A stretch of 64,000 nucleotides of DNA, taken from Chrysomallon squamiferum. Taxonomy: Eukaryota > Mollusca > Gastropoda > Neomphalida > Peltospiridae. The stretch spans positions 14,593,374 to 14,657,373 of the forward strand of contig CM022674.1 of NCBI GenBank assembly GCA_012295275.1, written 5' to 3'. The notes beneath the pieces were generated by a model. That model searched no databases, was not told where the DNA came from, and was given only the letters and a program-made list of their open reading frames with translations. Shown piece by piece: positions 37,301 to 48,930 of this stretch. Made by a program: the position numbers and the translations under genes. Positions within the stretch are counted from its first letter, which is position 1; each line of letters starts with the position of its first letter.

Positions 37301-38112
37301 AGATATAGAAATAAATAATCTAACATCCAAATGTTAATCAAAATAGCTATAAAAATAAATAAAATAATATCCAAATATTAATTAAAACAGAAATAAAAAC
37401 AAGATTTTTTGTTACAAGCTGTGACATTAACATTGTAATAAATATAAAATAAATAAATTAATAACAAAAGCTAATCAAACCAGAAATAAAAACCAGATGT
37501 TTTTTTACAAGGTGCAACATTAACATCATAATAAATTTAAAAATAAATAAAGTAATAATCAAATAGTAATCAAACCAGAAATAAAAACGAGATTAAATAT
37601 TATTTAGATATTGACTTCTGGATGGATGGATGGAAATGCAAATGTGAATGTAAAGGAAGTGCTTGTGTATAGATCTATATTATTCCTCAGATATTTGCTT
37701 TAGAGTAGCTGTATCCTAGAGATACATCTGCAGTACATGTACCAGATTTAAAAATAAACTGGAGAGTATCTTTTCTCAAGTACAGAAGTGTCAGAGATAA
37801 TTTATCACAACAATGGTGTTGATCTTGGTAAGCAGATGTAACTGATTAGACAGTCACAAAGATTCTTAATAACAGATGATTAAAACAGAAAACATTTTAT
37901 TTTATTTCAGAATTGAGAAATCTCGTGAGGTGATTCCTACACTGATAGAAGCTGCCAAGAAGAAACCCAGAAATATGGAGTTAAATTGGTTACATGTTTA
38001 CAAACTTTTGTTTACTCGAAAAAATTTAAAACTTGTTCAAGTTGGATGTCACAAAAAAGCAGCGAGATCTTCTTCTAATTGTAAAATTAGTGATTTTTAC
38101 ACAGAATCCTGA
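34321..38112 (+). CDS. DFFB: DFFB, caspase-activated DNase (DFF40/CAD)
   Basis: This is the apoptotic nuclease that cuts chromatin between nucleosomes once caspase-3 cleaves its inhibitor DFFA. Six coding exons are 34321-34422, 34901-35030, 35700-35894, 36425-36504, 36867-37141 and 37911-38112, giving 327 aa (human 338). Residues 1-77 form the CIDE-N domain (RIGVTAKSLHELI, DDGTLVE). The nuclease core keeps LHTINPY (H239), WNLDHIIE (D259, H260) and CHKK (H308), plus the zinc-type cysteines C226, C235 and C307. Differences: the histidine after CHKKTT in vertebrates is absent (CHKKAAR), and the basic C-terminal tail used as a nuclear signal in mammals is missing. DFFA is not in the window. The gene is head to head with CEP104, as in human. 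Confidence 0.95.
35925..36205 (+). repeat. ~36-bp minisatellite after DFFB exon 3
   Basis: About seven units built on GTGAACATACATGTTTGTGT and TTTGGGGAGTGTG start some 30 bp after the exon 3 donor. They contain no exon sequence, unlike the CEP104 and INTS11 arrays; minus-strand frames across it are artefacts. Confidence 0.85.
37150..37600 (+). repeat. Degenerate ~50-bp repeat in DFFB last intron
   Basis: Units based on CCAAATGTTAATCAAAACAG and ATAAATAAACTAATA recur six to eight times with decay. No coding signal is present. Confidence 0.75.
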
Positions 38113-39545
38113 TACACTTTCTACAACATAGCCATTTTTTTAATATAGAATTTTGATATATTCTTTACATATAGTAAATTTTTATACACATTCCTAATAC
38201 ATTCTTTACAATACAGCAGACTTTTATATCTTTGACAATTTGTGTTTATATAATATATCATGTTAACATTGGAGAGAATAATAATTTCCTTGAAAATAAT
38301 TGTTTTAATTTTTATGAAATTATATATTTCAATTTGTTCTTTGTTGAATAAAATTATTGCATTTCTGTGTTTTTTTAGAAGAGAACATGTGATGAGTACA
38401 TAAATTAATCATTTTAAAAATATATACACTGTTTAATACAAAATTTTTTTTTTTTTTTTTTTTTTTTTTATTTTTTTTGACAAATGGAAATTTTATTTTA
38501 AAAAATCATGTTTTTATATGACTTGTTGACCATTGCTAGCAACAAATGGTGGTGCTATTTACAAAATTTGCTAATTTATGTGATATAATTATGCTGAGGT
38601 GTAATAAATTAATATTTGATATATGAATTTGAAAAGTTATTTGAGCATAATGGAGGATGAAGTATTATATTATGATTATATTTGTATTTTTTACATTTAA
38701 GAAAAAGTAATTGTTTTCAAACACATTGAAAAATTATAACCATGATTACATTTCAGTTAACTTTACAGTCATTTTCTATTTGGTACATGTTTTAACTTCA
38801 TCATTCATCACAGGTTAGCTAATTGAGAGAATAACTTCAATAACTCAACATGGGTCTGTTTTTAAAATGGTTAATTTTAGGGTTAATAACCCGAATATAC
38901 ATAAAAAGGTTTTTGATCAGTTTATAAAAAAATAATAAAACAAAAACATCAAAGTTGTATTTTGACAACCATACCATTTTCATCTTTATGTGACTATATT
39001 AAAATTATGTACCCTTTACTATTTGGTTTTTGAAAATAAACATTTAAGAATAAATTTAGTTTGCATAATACATGCTTGTCTTTGTTGTTTCTTTTAGTTT
39101 TTGTATTTATATTTTGTTTTATTCTTATTATACATGCATTATATTTAAAATGTACATGTGAAAACAACACAAAAATACACACTTTGAGGTACAGATATCA
39201 GTACATAGCCCGAAATATTTAATCACACACAAATAGAAACAAATTTATTATATTACACTCAGATAAATAAATATTAGCTATTAATTATGGAAATGGTAAT
39301 TAAAAATTATTATTATTATTATTATTATTATAGCTACTAGCAATATCAATATATTTCCAGCACGACACATGACCTCTGCTTGTAATTATTTGCTTTGTGT
39401 CAGTCTTTATTCTTCATTAGCTCTTTGTGCTGGAAATTGAGCTTTCCAAATGATGGAGGAATTTACCATTAACAAAATAATAATGTCTGCGTCCATGAAT
39501 CGTAGATAAACTTTGCGTGATTTGTGATAAATCTATATCATTGAT
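38113..39545 (+). other. DFFB 3' UTR and DFFB-INTS11 intergenic region
   Basis: An AATAAA hexamer at 38347-38352 is a reasonable DFFB polyadenylation signal, giving a 3' UTR of about 255 nt. Beyond it lies AT-rich sequence with a T-tract near 38440-38480 and an ATT microsatellite near 39310. The 150 bp before 39546 should contain the INTS11 start site, but no core promoter element stands out. Confidence 0.5.
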
Positions 39546-39978
39546 ATGGCTGAAATTAAAGTAACACCTCTTGGTATGTACATCACAGTAATGACAATTC
39601 GTATGCCGTCAAAATCGTCGATCATGATTTGTTATTTAATGGTTAAATTTTAATTTTATATTTGAATGAAATTAATCGTTTAATCAATTAATGATTTATC
39701 AATTTTAACATTATTTTGATTTTTTGTTTTTTTTTACTACTGTTAATTTATATTTTCTCGCTAAAAGTAAAAGTAGTATTGTCATGATATTCTTATTTTC
39801 CCATAAATAGTATATAACTGATTTAACATTTACATGATTTAGAAACTTACTTAGCAAACGTAATTATAGTGTACTCACAGTACTGTAATGTTTAACTTAA
39901 TTCTAAATTAAAAAGTTAGATTTTGTTTGCCAAATTTTTAAAACAGAATTTAAAAAAAAAAATGATATAAATCAAAGC

Positions 39979-40014
<36 letters not shown>

Positions 40015-41713
40015 TTTGACTTGTTTGTTGGCAACAAGATAAAAAAAAAAAAAAAAAAAAAAAAACATTTCTGATCATTTAATTGTATTATGTAATAAGA
40101 TTGAATCATAAAAGAAAGGTGTACAAGTTAATAAAGATTATAATAAAAGATGATTGTTTTAGTATTATCTAATTTATAATTTCATCTCTTTCCTAGGAGC
40201 TGGACAAGGTAACAACTTTTTACATTCACTTGTGTGTATGTGGGTGGGTGGCTGTGTCTGTGCATGTGTATTTGTGTGTATGTATACCTGTGTATATACA
40301 TGTGTGTGTGTATTTGTGTGTTCTCAGAATGGTTTTTGTGTTTTTTTAATTAAACTCTGTGATAATATTTTATCATATTTCTTAATTTAGATTTGTTAGT
40401 AGTGTTATTTATTGATGTGTTTGTTGTATTTATATGTTAATTAATTTCAGATACACTTTTTAATTTGATACCAAATAAGTTATGAAATAATATTACAGTA
40501 TTTGTGTTTGTCATAATGATAATGTTGTGTACATTTTTTCCTCTATCAGTTCGAGAAACTATTTTATTTTAAAATGTTAATCATCTTTGTTAATTTATTT
40601 CCAAGGTAAAATATTTTATTTGGACACAATTTTCTTCACAGATGTGGGTAGAAGTTGCATACTTCTGACAATCGGAGGAAAGAACATCATGTTGGATTGT
40701 GGGATGCACATGGGATTCAACGATGAGGTAAACATCTGACCAGTATTAACAATAGATATGTGAAACAAAGAATAGTGACACTGATTCATTACTGATTTTG
40801 TGTTGTTGTTGTTGTTGTTGTTAGTAGTAGTAGTAGTAGTAGTTGTGGTTTTATAAATGATTTTATTTTTTAATAACCTACAAAATATATTTTAATAAAT
40901 ATTTAATTTAGGTTATAATTACTAATAGAAACACTACTTTCAGTTAAATAATCAGCGATACAAAAATGTAATATTCTAAAGCCACAGATATTAACATCAA
41001 AAATATTTAAAAGTCTAAATGTGATAAACAATAAATAAATTATGAAAACTATTTTCAGTTTGAACTATTTCAAGCATTATGTTACATACTGTAGTCAGCC
41101 TGCAAATTTGTGGCCAAGATGAATGAACCAGCATCTAACTAAAGTGTAAAAACTATAATTCACTAGTTAAAACAGCTGTAACACAAGGTTTGTTGTTGTT
41201 GTTGTTAAACTAAACTAACACATGGTGTGTTTTTTTTTAACAGAGACGATTTCCAGATTTCTCTTACATCACAAAAACTGAGAAACTTACTGACTTTTTT
41301 GACTGTGTTATTGTCAGGTTTGTACAAGTGTTAAATATATTAGTTATTACATGTGTGTATTAAAACCATTCATTATTATAAAACTACCTAAAATTCAATA
41401 TGTTTCTTATTTTGTCTCTCCATGGTGTTATATTTCCATGAAAGTTCTTACTGAAGCAGATATTTCTATCTCCATTTATATCCCAACCTTTTGTTCTCTT
41501 CACTATGTGTTTTGTAATGAAATAAATTATTACCTTATTACTTACGCAGTTATTCATTATTTTGTTCTCATTCTATGTTTTTTGTAATGAAATAAATTGT
41601 TCTTATTTTTTTTTTTTTTTTTATCATTCTTTATTATTAATTATACTTTTTTTTTTTTTTTTAATATAAATTATTATGAGTTATACTATTTTATAAATAT
41701 CAGCAAGAACAGA

Positions 41714-41749
<36 letters not shown>

Positions 41750-44700
41750 TAATGTTAATGTTTTCTGGCTATTATTTTTATATTATTGATTTTGATATAT
41801 TTGTTATTATTTTTATTTCTGTTGTTATTTGTATTATTATTATTATTATTATAGAGTAGTATTAATGTTCTTATTATAAATGTTTTTTCTTGGATTTTTT
41901 AAAATATATTTTTTGACATTCTGTAATACATAATACATTGTTGTTCTTATTGCAGTTGTTATTATTATAAGTTATTATTGTGTGTTGTTGTTGTTGTTGT
42001 GCTTGTTGCAGTCACTTTCATCTGGATCACTGTGGAGGTTTGCCGTACATGTCAGAGATTGTTGGGTACGATGGTCCTATCTACATGACTCATCCTACAA
42101 AGGCTATTTGTCCTATACTGCTTGTAAGTTTATTTTTGTTTATCTATTTATTGTTTATTTATTTATTTGTTTGTTTGTTTGTTTGTTTTCTTATTTATAT
42201 ATATATATATTTTTTTATTTTATTTATTTACTTACTGTTTATTTATTTATATATTTATTTTTTATTTACTTATATATTATTTTTGTTTATTTATTTATTT
42301 ACCATTTGTTTGTTTTGATAATGTAATAAGAAATCTATTTCCATATTTTTTCTTTAATGTAGTAATTTAGTTTGAAGACTGAGATAGATTCTGACTTGAA
42401 ACTTGTCATTCAGTAAGATTTAATCAGGATGTGTTTTTTAATTTATTTTTGAAAGTCATGTTTCAGGGATTTCCTTTAACTGAATTTTTCCTTGGTGTAA
42501 TAATATATAAATTTATCTGTTTGTAAAATATAATTTCTTATAGAGAAGTTTTTGTTTTGTCAGACAGGAGACTGATGTATGTTGATGTGTTTTATTTTGT
42601 CAGGAAGATTACAGAAAAATAATGGTGGACAGAAAAGGAGAGAAAGGACTTTTTTACGTCTGACATGATCAAATCTTGTATGAAAAAAGTTGTTGCCATT
42701 AATCTTCATCAGTCCATTCAGGTAAATTTAAAATACTTTAACAAAAATATACACAATACACAAACCAGCTGATAAAAGTAATAACAGCAACAACTGTAAT
42801 AATAGCAATAGTAGCAATAATAATAATAATAATAAAGGTGATGATGGTGGTAGTAGTAGTAATAATAACAACAACAATAATAATAGAAACAATGAGGCAC
42901 ATTTTCAATTTCTCTTTTAATAAAATGTTAATATTTGTTTACTGTTTGAAGAATTTTATTTCATATTAACTAAAAGATTTTTGTTTTATATCATATTAAC
43001 TAAATGATTATCAGAATGGTTGTTTTGTTTTGCTGATGACAGGTAGATGATGAACTGGAGATAAAACCTTACTATGCAGGTCATGTGTTAGGAGCAGCCA
43101 TGTTTCACATCCGAGTTGGTCAGCAGTCTGTCGTTTACACGGTTTGTTACCATAGTAACATTTGTTTTACAACACATCATCATTTCTATAACTTTTTAAA
43201 ATATCAAAATATCAACAAATTTGTCAGATTATTGACTACAACATAAGATTAGTTTATCAAATAGATGACAGCCTGAAATGCCTTTTATCAAAAGGGTGAT
43301 TATAATTTTATTTAGTTACAGGGTAACTGCACTATTTATTTTTATTTATTTAACAGGTGACTACAACATGTAATATATTTGGTATCAGGGTGACTACAAC
43401 ATGTAATATGTTTGTTTTCAGGGTGACTACAACATGTAATGTGTTTGTTTTCAGGGTGACTACAACATGTAATATGTTTGTTTCCAGGGTGACTACAACA
43501 TGTAATGTGTTTGTTTTCAGGGTGACTACAACATGTAATGTGTTTATTTTCAGGGTGACTACAACATGACACCAGATCGACACCTGGGTGCTGCTAACAT
43601 TGACAAGTGTCATCCTGATCTTCTCATCTCAGAGTCAACGTATGCGACAACAATCAGAGACTCAAAGCGATGTCGAGAACGCGACTTCCTCAAGAAAGTC
43701 CACGACTGCGTAGACAGAGGCGGAAAGGTTGAAACATTAGATTCATTTTGAGTAGCAGTTTACTAATTAATTAGATTCTAAAGAAAAAAATTAAGTATTT
43801 AATGTGACATTAAATAATAATAATACTTATGATACAATAAACATGACAATTATGATAATATATTATTATTGTTGTTGTTATTATCTCTTGTTTTATGATA
43901 AAAAGTGATAAAGTATTAAATGTTTTGTTTAGGTGTTGATTCCTGTGTTTGCTCTGGGCAGGGCTCAGGAGTTGTGCATTCTGCTGGAGACGTACTGGGA
44001 CAGAATGAACCTCAAAGTCCCCATCTACTTCTCACTCGGACTCACAGAAAAAGTAAAAACTTCTTTTTTATTAATCTTTCTGTTTTTCTTCTTTTCCATT
44101 TTTAAAAATGAAATGTGGTTCAGTGACAAAATTAAAAAATGTTATAATTTAATTTTTAAAAAAGTTTCTGTCATATGGCCGTTGTGAGAAATAGAGAAAT
44201 GGCTGAATTTTCATGCAAACTGTTTTTTTTATTTTACTGTTTATATGAAATAACTTTAATATTTTGTTATTTCAGGCTAATCATTATTACAAACTGTTTA
44301 TAACTTGGACCAGTCAGAAGATAAAGGAGACATTTGTTAACAGAAATCTGTTTGAGTTTAGTCACATCAAGGTAAATATTGTTTATATCAGACTGCTTCA
44401 CAATGATAATAAAATTGTTTTAGAAATTCATTTTAAATGTTTTACCTTTTTAAATTTTTAAAAATTATTATTTCATATAATATAAAAGTTTTTTCATTGA
44501 TTCATTTTAAAAATTCAACAGACTGTGTTAGTAGCTAACAGATATTTCTCATCACTGTTGTGTTGTTTTGATGTTTTTATATTTTATTGTTTTTTGCAGC
44601 CATTTGACCGAGCGTACATAGAAAACCCGGGACCGATGGTTGTGTTTGCCACGCCCGGCATGTTACATGCGGGCTTGTCCCTGCAAATCTTTAAAAAATG

Positions 44701-45261
44701 GGCTCCAGTCAAAGAAAACATGGTGAGTGTCTTTTATTTTATATTTACTATGAAACATTTGTTTTATTTGTTTCTGGAGACCAAGTTTTAAAAGCTCAAT
44801 AAATATTAAATTAACATTGTGTAATATGATTATTTATTAAAATAAAGAAATGATTATTGTGATTACAGATTATTATGCCTGGTTACTGTGTTGCTGGAAC
44901 AGTAGGCCACAAAATTCTGAATGGAGTAAGAAAACTGGAATTTGAAAACAAACAAACAGTAAGACTACAGCTACTAATTACTACCACTATTTCTACTGCT
45001 ACCACTACTATTATAACTACTACTACTATTTCTACTGCTACTACTACTATTATAACTGCTACTACTACTATTATAACTACTACTACTAGTGTCACCACTA
45101 TGTCCAGTACCACTATTACCACTAATGCTACTACTTCAACTAAAACAAACACTTCTGCTGCACCTATCATGTATTACTATAGTTATATTATTATTATGAT
45201 TATTATTATTACTGACATTTCTATTATGGTGTCACTGCTATTAATTCTAGTACGAGAGAGA

Positions 45262-45300
<39 letters not shown>

Positions 45301-45562
45301 AAACTGTTTAAAATTAATTTTAATCATTATTTTGTGACAGTTGGAGGTGAGGTTGTCAGTGCAGTACATGTCATTCAGTGCCCACGCTGATGCGAAGGGA
45401 ATCATGCAGCTTATCTCTCACTGTGAACCAAAGAACGTAATGCTTGTTCACGGAGAAGCTGCCAAGATGGAGTTTTTACAAAACAAAATTCAACAGGAAT
45501 TTGGTTTGTAAATTTAATTTATAATTGTTGTTGTTGTTGTTATAATTACTATTATTATAATA

Positions 45563-45639
<77 letters not shown>

Positions 45640-48600
45640 TATTGGTATTATTATTATTATTACTATTACTACTATTATTATTATTGTTGTTATTATTATT
45701 ATTGTTATTATTACCACTGCTCCAAAACAGATTTTATTGATATATATATATAATATAATATTTTCTATATATATATTTATTTATTTTTAAATTTAATAAC
45801 AGGTTTTAAATATAATTTTTTTATTTCCTAACAATGTGAATTATTACTTTTGTTTTATTTTTAATAAGGACACTAATTATTTTCATAATATTATTAAATT
45901 TAATGTTTATTTTTTATGTCAAGGTGTAAACTGTACATTTCCAGCCAATGGAGAAACTGTTACCATAGAAACAAAACACAGCATATCAGTGCATGTGTCC
46001 TTAAATCTGCTCAAGAGAGAAGCCATGTTAGCAAGTAAGTCTGTTTAATATTTAAGTAGATAAATAAATAAATAAAGCAATTAATTAATTAAGAAAAAAG
46101 TACATAAATTTGTGAAAAAAAATGTTACCTCCCAACAACAGATATAAAATTAACCAGGTTCAAAGAGAGCAAGAAATGTTCAGTTTAACATGACAGGGTC
46201 AGCCATTTTGTTGTTGACTGTTAAAATAAAGATACTCACTGCTGTACACAATCAGCAGCTGTTGACCTTTTTCACACAACAAAACTTTTTTTTCTTTTAC
46301 ATTCTAATCTTGTGAAGGTTACATTGTTCCTCTTTTCATTTTTATATTTGTGTGATTTTTATTAAATCATAATAATGTCTAAAGACATCAAATGTTGAAT
46401 TTTTTGTTTTCATAATTTTGCCTAAAGAATATTCACGACATTTTAACAGTCTTGTTCATTATAAGTTTATTTTGATAAATATTCACACATTTTTGTTTCA
46501 CTTGAATACTGCTGGGATGTAAATGTAGAAACAGTTTCTGATGTGAGAGGTTACAAACAGTTTTACATTATAAACTGAATAAATTTATTTCTAGGTTTAT
46601 CTCCACCTGATCCTAAGAAAAGAAAAGTTCTGCATGGGGCCTTGTTAGTGAAAGGAAATGTAAGTATTGATAAAGAGTTTATTGTAAATATGTAAAGTGT
46701 TAGTGAAAGGAAATGTAAGTATTGATAAACAGTTTATTGTAAATATGTAAAGTGTTAGTGAAAGGAAATGTAAGTATTGATAAACAGTTTATTGTAAATA
46801 TGTAAAGTGTTAGTGAAAGGAAATGTAAGTATTGATAAACAGTTTATTGTAAATATGTAAAGTGTTAGTGAAAGGAAATGTAAGTATTGATAAACAGTTT
46901 ATTGTAAATATGTAAAGTGTTAGTGAAAGGAAATGTAAGTATTGATAAACAGTTTATTGTAAGTATGTAAAGTGTTAGTGAAAGGAAATGTAAGTATTGA
47001 TAAACAGTTTATTGTAAATATGTAAAGTGTTAGTGAAAGGAAATGTAAGTATTGATAAACAGTTCAATGTAAAGTGTTAGTGAAAGGAAAAAGTATTGAT
47101 AAACAGTTTATTGTAAATATGTAAAGTGTTAGTGAAAGGAAATGTAAGTATTGATAAACAGTTTATTGTAAGTATGTAAAGCGCTAATGAAAGACATAAC
47201 AGTTTATAATAAATGTGAACAGAAACTTCAGCTGGTAGAACCGAGTCATGCGTTCCGGGAACTTGGCCTGGAAGAACATCATCTCCGATTTACTTGTACA
47301 GTTTCCGTGGAAGAAGATGGATCCATCAATCAAACGTCAGACAGGATTTATCAACTCATAAAAGGGTAGATATTTAATATATTTATTTATAGTGTAATTT
47401 CTTTCTGTCTTTTTGTTCTACATGTCAGTGTTTATATTTACTTCTGTATATGTGTATATTTTATATTTATATAATTTATTGGTAAAAATGTTGTATGTGT
47501 GTGTGTGTATGTGTGTGTATGCGTGTGTATGTGTGTGTTTATGTATCTTTTTCAATCTTTTTTAATGCATTGTTTTTATTAAAATACATTTAATATTTTT
47601 AATGAATTGTCTAATATTGTTATTTTACACTGTGTCTGATGTTCTTATTAAAGTGTCTGATATTGTTATTAAAGTGTCTAATATTGTTATTTTACAGTAA
47701 ACTAAAAGAGTGTCCAGTACAGTACTCTTCAGACGGTTCTATCACTGTGTCTGATGTTCTTATTAAAGTGTCTGATATTGTTATTTTACAGTAAACTAAA
47801 AGAGTGTCCAGTACAGTACTCTTCAGACGGTTCTATCACTGTGTCTGATGTTCTTAAATTGATATTGTTAAAGTGTCTAATATTGTTATTTTACAGTAAA
47901 CTAAAAGAGTGTCCAGTACAGTACTCTTCAGACGGTTCTATCACTGTGTCTGATGTTCTTATTAAAGTGTCTAATATTGTTATTTTACAGTAAACTAAAA
48001 GAGTGTCCAGTACAGTACTCTTCAGACGGTTCTATCACTGTGTCTGATGTTCTTATTAAAGTGTCTGATATTGTTATTTTACAGTAAACTAAAAGAGTGT
48101 CCAGTACAGTACTCTTCAGACGGTTCTATCACTGTGTCTGATGTTCTTATTAAAGTGTCTAATATTGTTATTTTACAGTAAACTAAAAGAGTGTCCAGTA
48201 CAGTACTCTTCAGACGGTTCTATCACTGTGTCTGATGTTCTTATTAAAGTGTCTGATATTGTTATTAAAGTGTCTAATATTGTTATTTTACAGTAAACTA
48301 AAAGAGTGTCCAGTACAGTACTCTTCAGACGGTTCTATCACTGTGTCTGATGTTCTTATTAAAGTGTCTGGGGATGAAGACACAAAACACATGTTAGTGT
48401 CCTGGTCACATCAAGTATGTTATCTCCCTTTTATAATTCTTTCATTTGTAAGTTTCTTACTCTTTTGTGTCTGCAGATCAAAATATAAAAGTTTTATTTT
48501 CACCATGGAAGTTCTCTCTCATGATTCAATTAGTTAATTGTTAATGTGCTTTAACACAATGTCAGAGTACCAGTTAAAAATCTCTTTTATCAAACACTGT

Positions 48601-48930
48601 GATAAACTCTTTACAGCCTATGGTTAGGTTCTTATGAAAGATTCCTTGCTGCTTACTGAAAAAGAGTCTTACTGTTTCATGACAGATGGTTGCTGTCAGT
48701 ATGATAACTGCAGATTTAGAAGTATTTTGAGAGCAGAGTAAATAAATCATTTTAGCTTCACAGCTTCGTTATAATTTTGTTCTGTTTATTATAGCAACCA
48801 ATCTTTACTAAAAATAATAGACAATGTTGATATGTTTGATATTGTAAAACAAATTTAATTTTTTTTTTAGGATGAAGATCTTGGAAGTTACTTGCTTCAA
48901 CTGATTAGAACAGAATATGCTCAGACTTGA
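39546..48930 (+). CDS. INTS11: INTS11, Integrator complex endonuclease subunit (one-base frameshift in exon 6)
   Basis: INTS11 is the metallo-beta-lactamase/beta-CASP endonuclease of Integrator, which cleaves snRNA precursors and nascent promoter-proximal RNA in the nucleus. Eighteen exons were built: 39546-39573, 40197-40208, 40642-40727, 41244-41317, 42012-42123, 42604-42721, 43043-43141, 43554-43727, 43933-44052, 44276-44371, 44600-44722, 44869-44958, 45341-45503, 45924-46034, 46595-46659, 47223-47365, 48294-48414 and 48871-48930. With one base fewer in exon 6 they give 597 aa (human 600). Catalytic elements sit at human positions: HFHLDH 68-73, H157, D178, E203, SAHADAKG and LVHGEA (H414). 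Exon 2 is a 12-nt microexon (AGQ region). Exon 6 has six Ts at 42650-42655 where five keep the frame (GLFTSDMIK). Three junctions carry repeat arrays. Confidence 0.95.
42650..42655 (+). other. INTS11: Extra T in a homopolymer: frameshift in INTS11 exon 6
   Basis: As written, the exon reads GLFYV and then TGA. Dropping one T restores [16 protein letters not shown], which matches the family, and makes the exon 117 nt, in phase at both ends. A single-base length error in a T-run is a common long-read artefact, but a true null allele cannot be excluded from one sequence. Confidence 0.9.
43352..43553 (+). repeat. 33-bp array of an INTS11 acceptor junction
   Basis: Six upstream copies of TTTTCAG/GGTGACTACAACATG precede the real acceptor of exon 43554-43727. 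Copy starts are at 43356 (weakly matched), 43389, 43422, 43455, 43488 and 43521, a strict 33-bp spacing. Each copy reads GDYNM and then TAA, whereas the real exon continues [10 protein letters not shown], including the catalytic aspartate D178. Confidence 0.93.
44965..45300 (+). repeat. ACT/ATT trinucleotide repeats and GATT tract
   Basis: ACTACTACTATT-type repeats are followed by an ATTATT run and a short GATTGATT tract at about 45262-45300, filling the intron between exons 44869-44958 and 45341-45503. Confidence 0.85.
45550..45715 (+). repeat. (ATT)n microsatellite in INTS11 intron
   Basis: A 165-bp ATT trinucleotide tract with few interruptions, downstream of exon 45341-45503. Confidence 0.92.
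46640..47185 (+). repeat. 55-bp array of an INTS11 donor junction
   Basis: About nine copies of TTAGTGAAAGGAAAT/GTAAG (last 15 nt of exon 46595-46659 with its donor) and TATTGATAAACAGTTTATTG follow the true junction, most at a 55-bp period. The final copies decay (GCGCTAATGAAAGACA near 47180). Each intact copy presents the same strong GTAAGT donor. Confidence 0.92.
47640..48293 (+). repeat. Seven-fold exon-start duplication at INTS11 exon 17 (94-bp unit)
   Basis: The acceptor TTATTTTACAG and the first ~75 nt of exon 17 occur seven times, with exon-like starts at 47698, 47792, 47897, 47991, 48085, 48179 and the full exon at 48294. Periods are 94 bp four times, plus 105 and 115 where short internal repeats were added. 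Every truncated copy reads through the next acceptor into an in-frame TAA (SDIVILQ or SNIVILQ then stop) and lacks a donor, so only the last acceptor yields the full protein. Copies are almost identical, implying recent expansion or homogenisation. Confidence 0.95.

Noticed and set aside
42718-42900. Tyr/Cys-rich minus-strand frame
   Set aside because: Antisense of an ATA/ACA repeat in an INTS11 intron.
47640-48293. Mutually exclusive exon cluster in INTS11
   Set aside because: The repeated segments lack donors and are nearly identical, so they are exon-start duplications and not alternative exons encoding different peptides.
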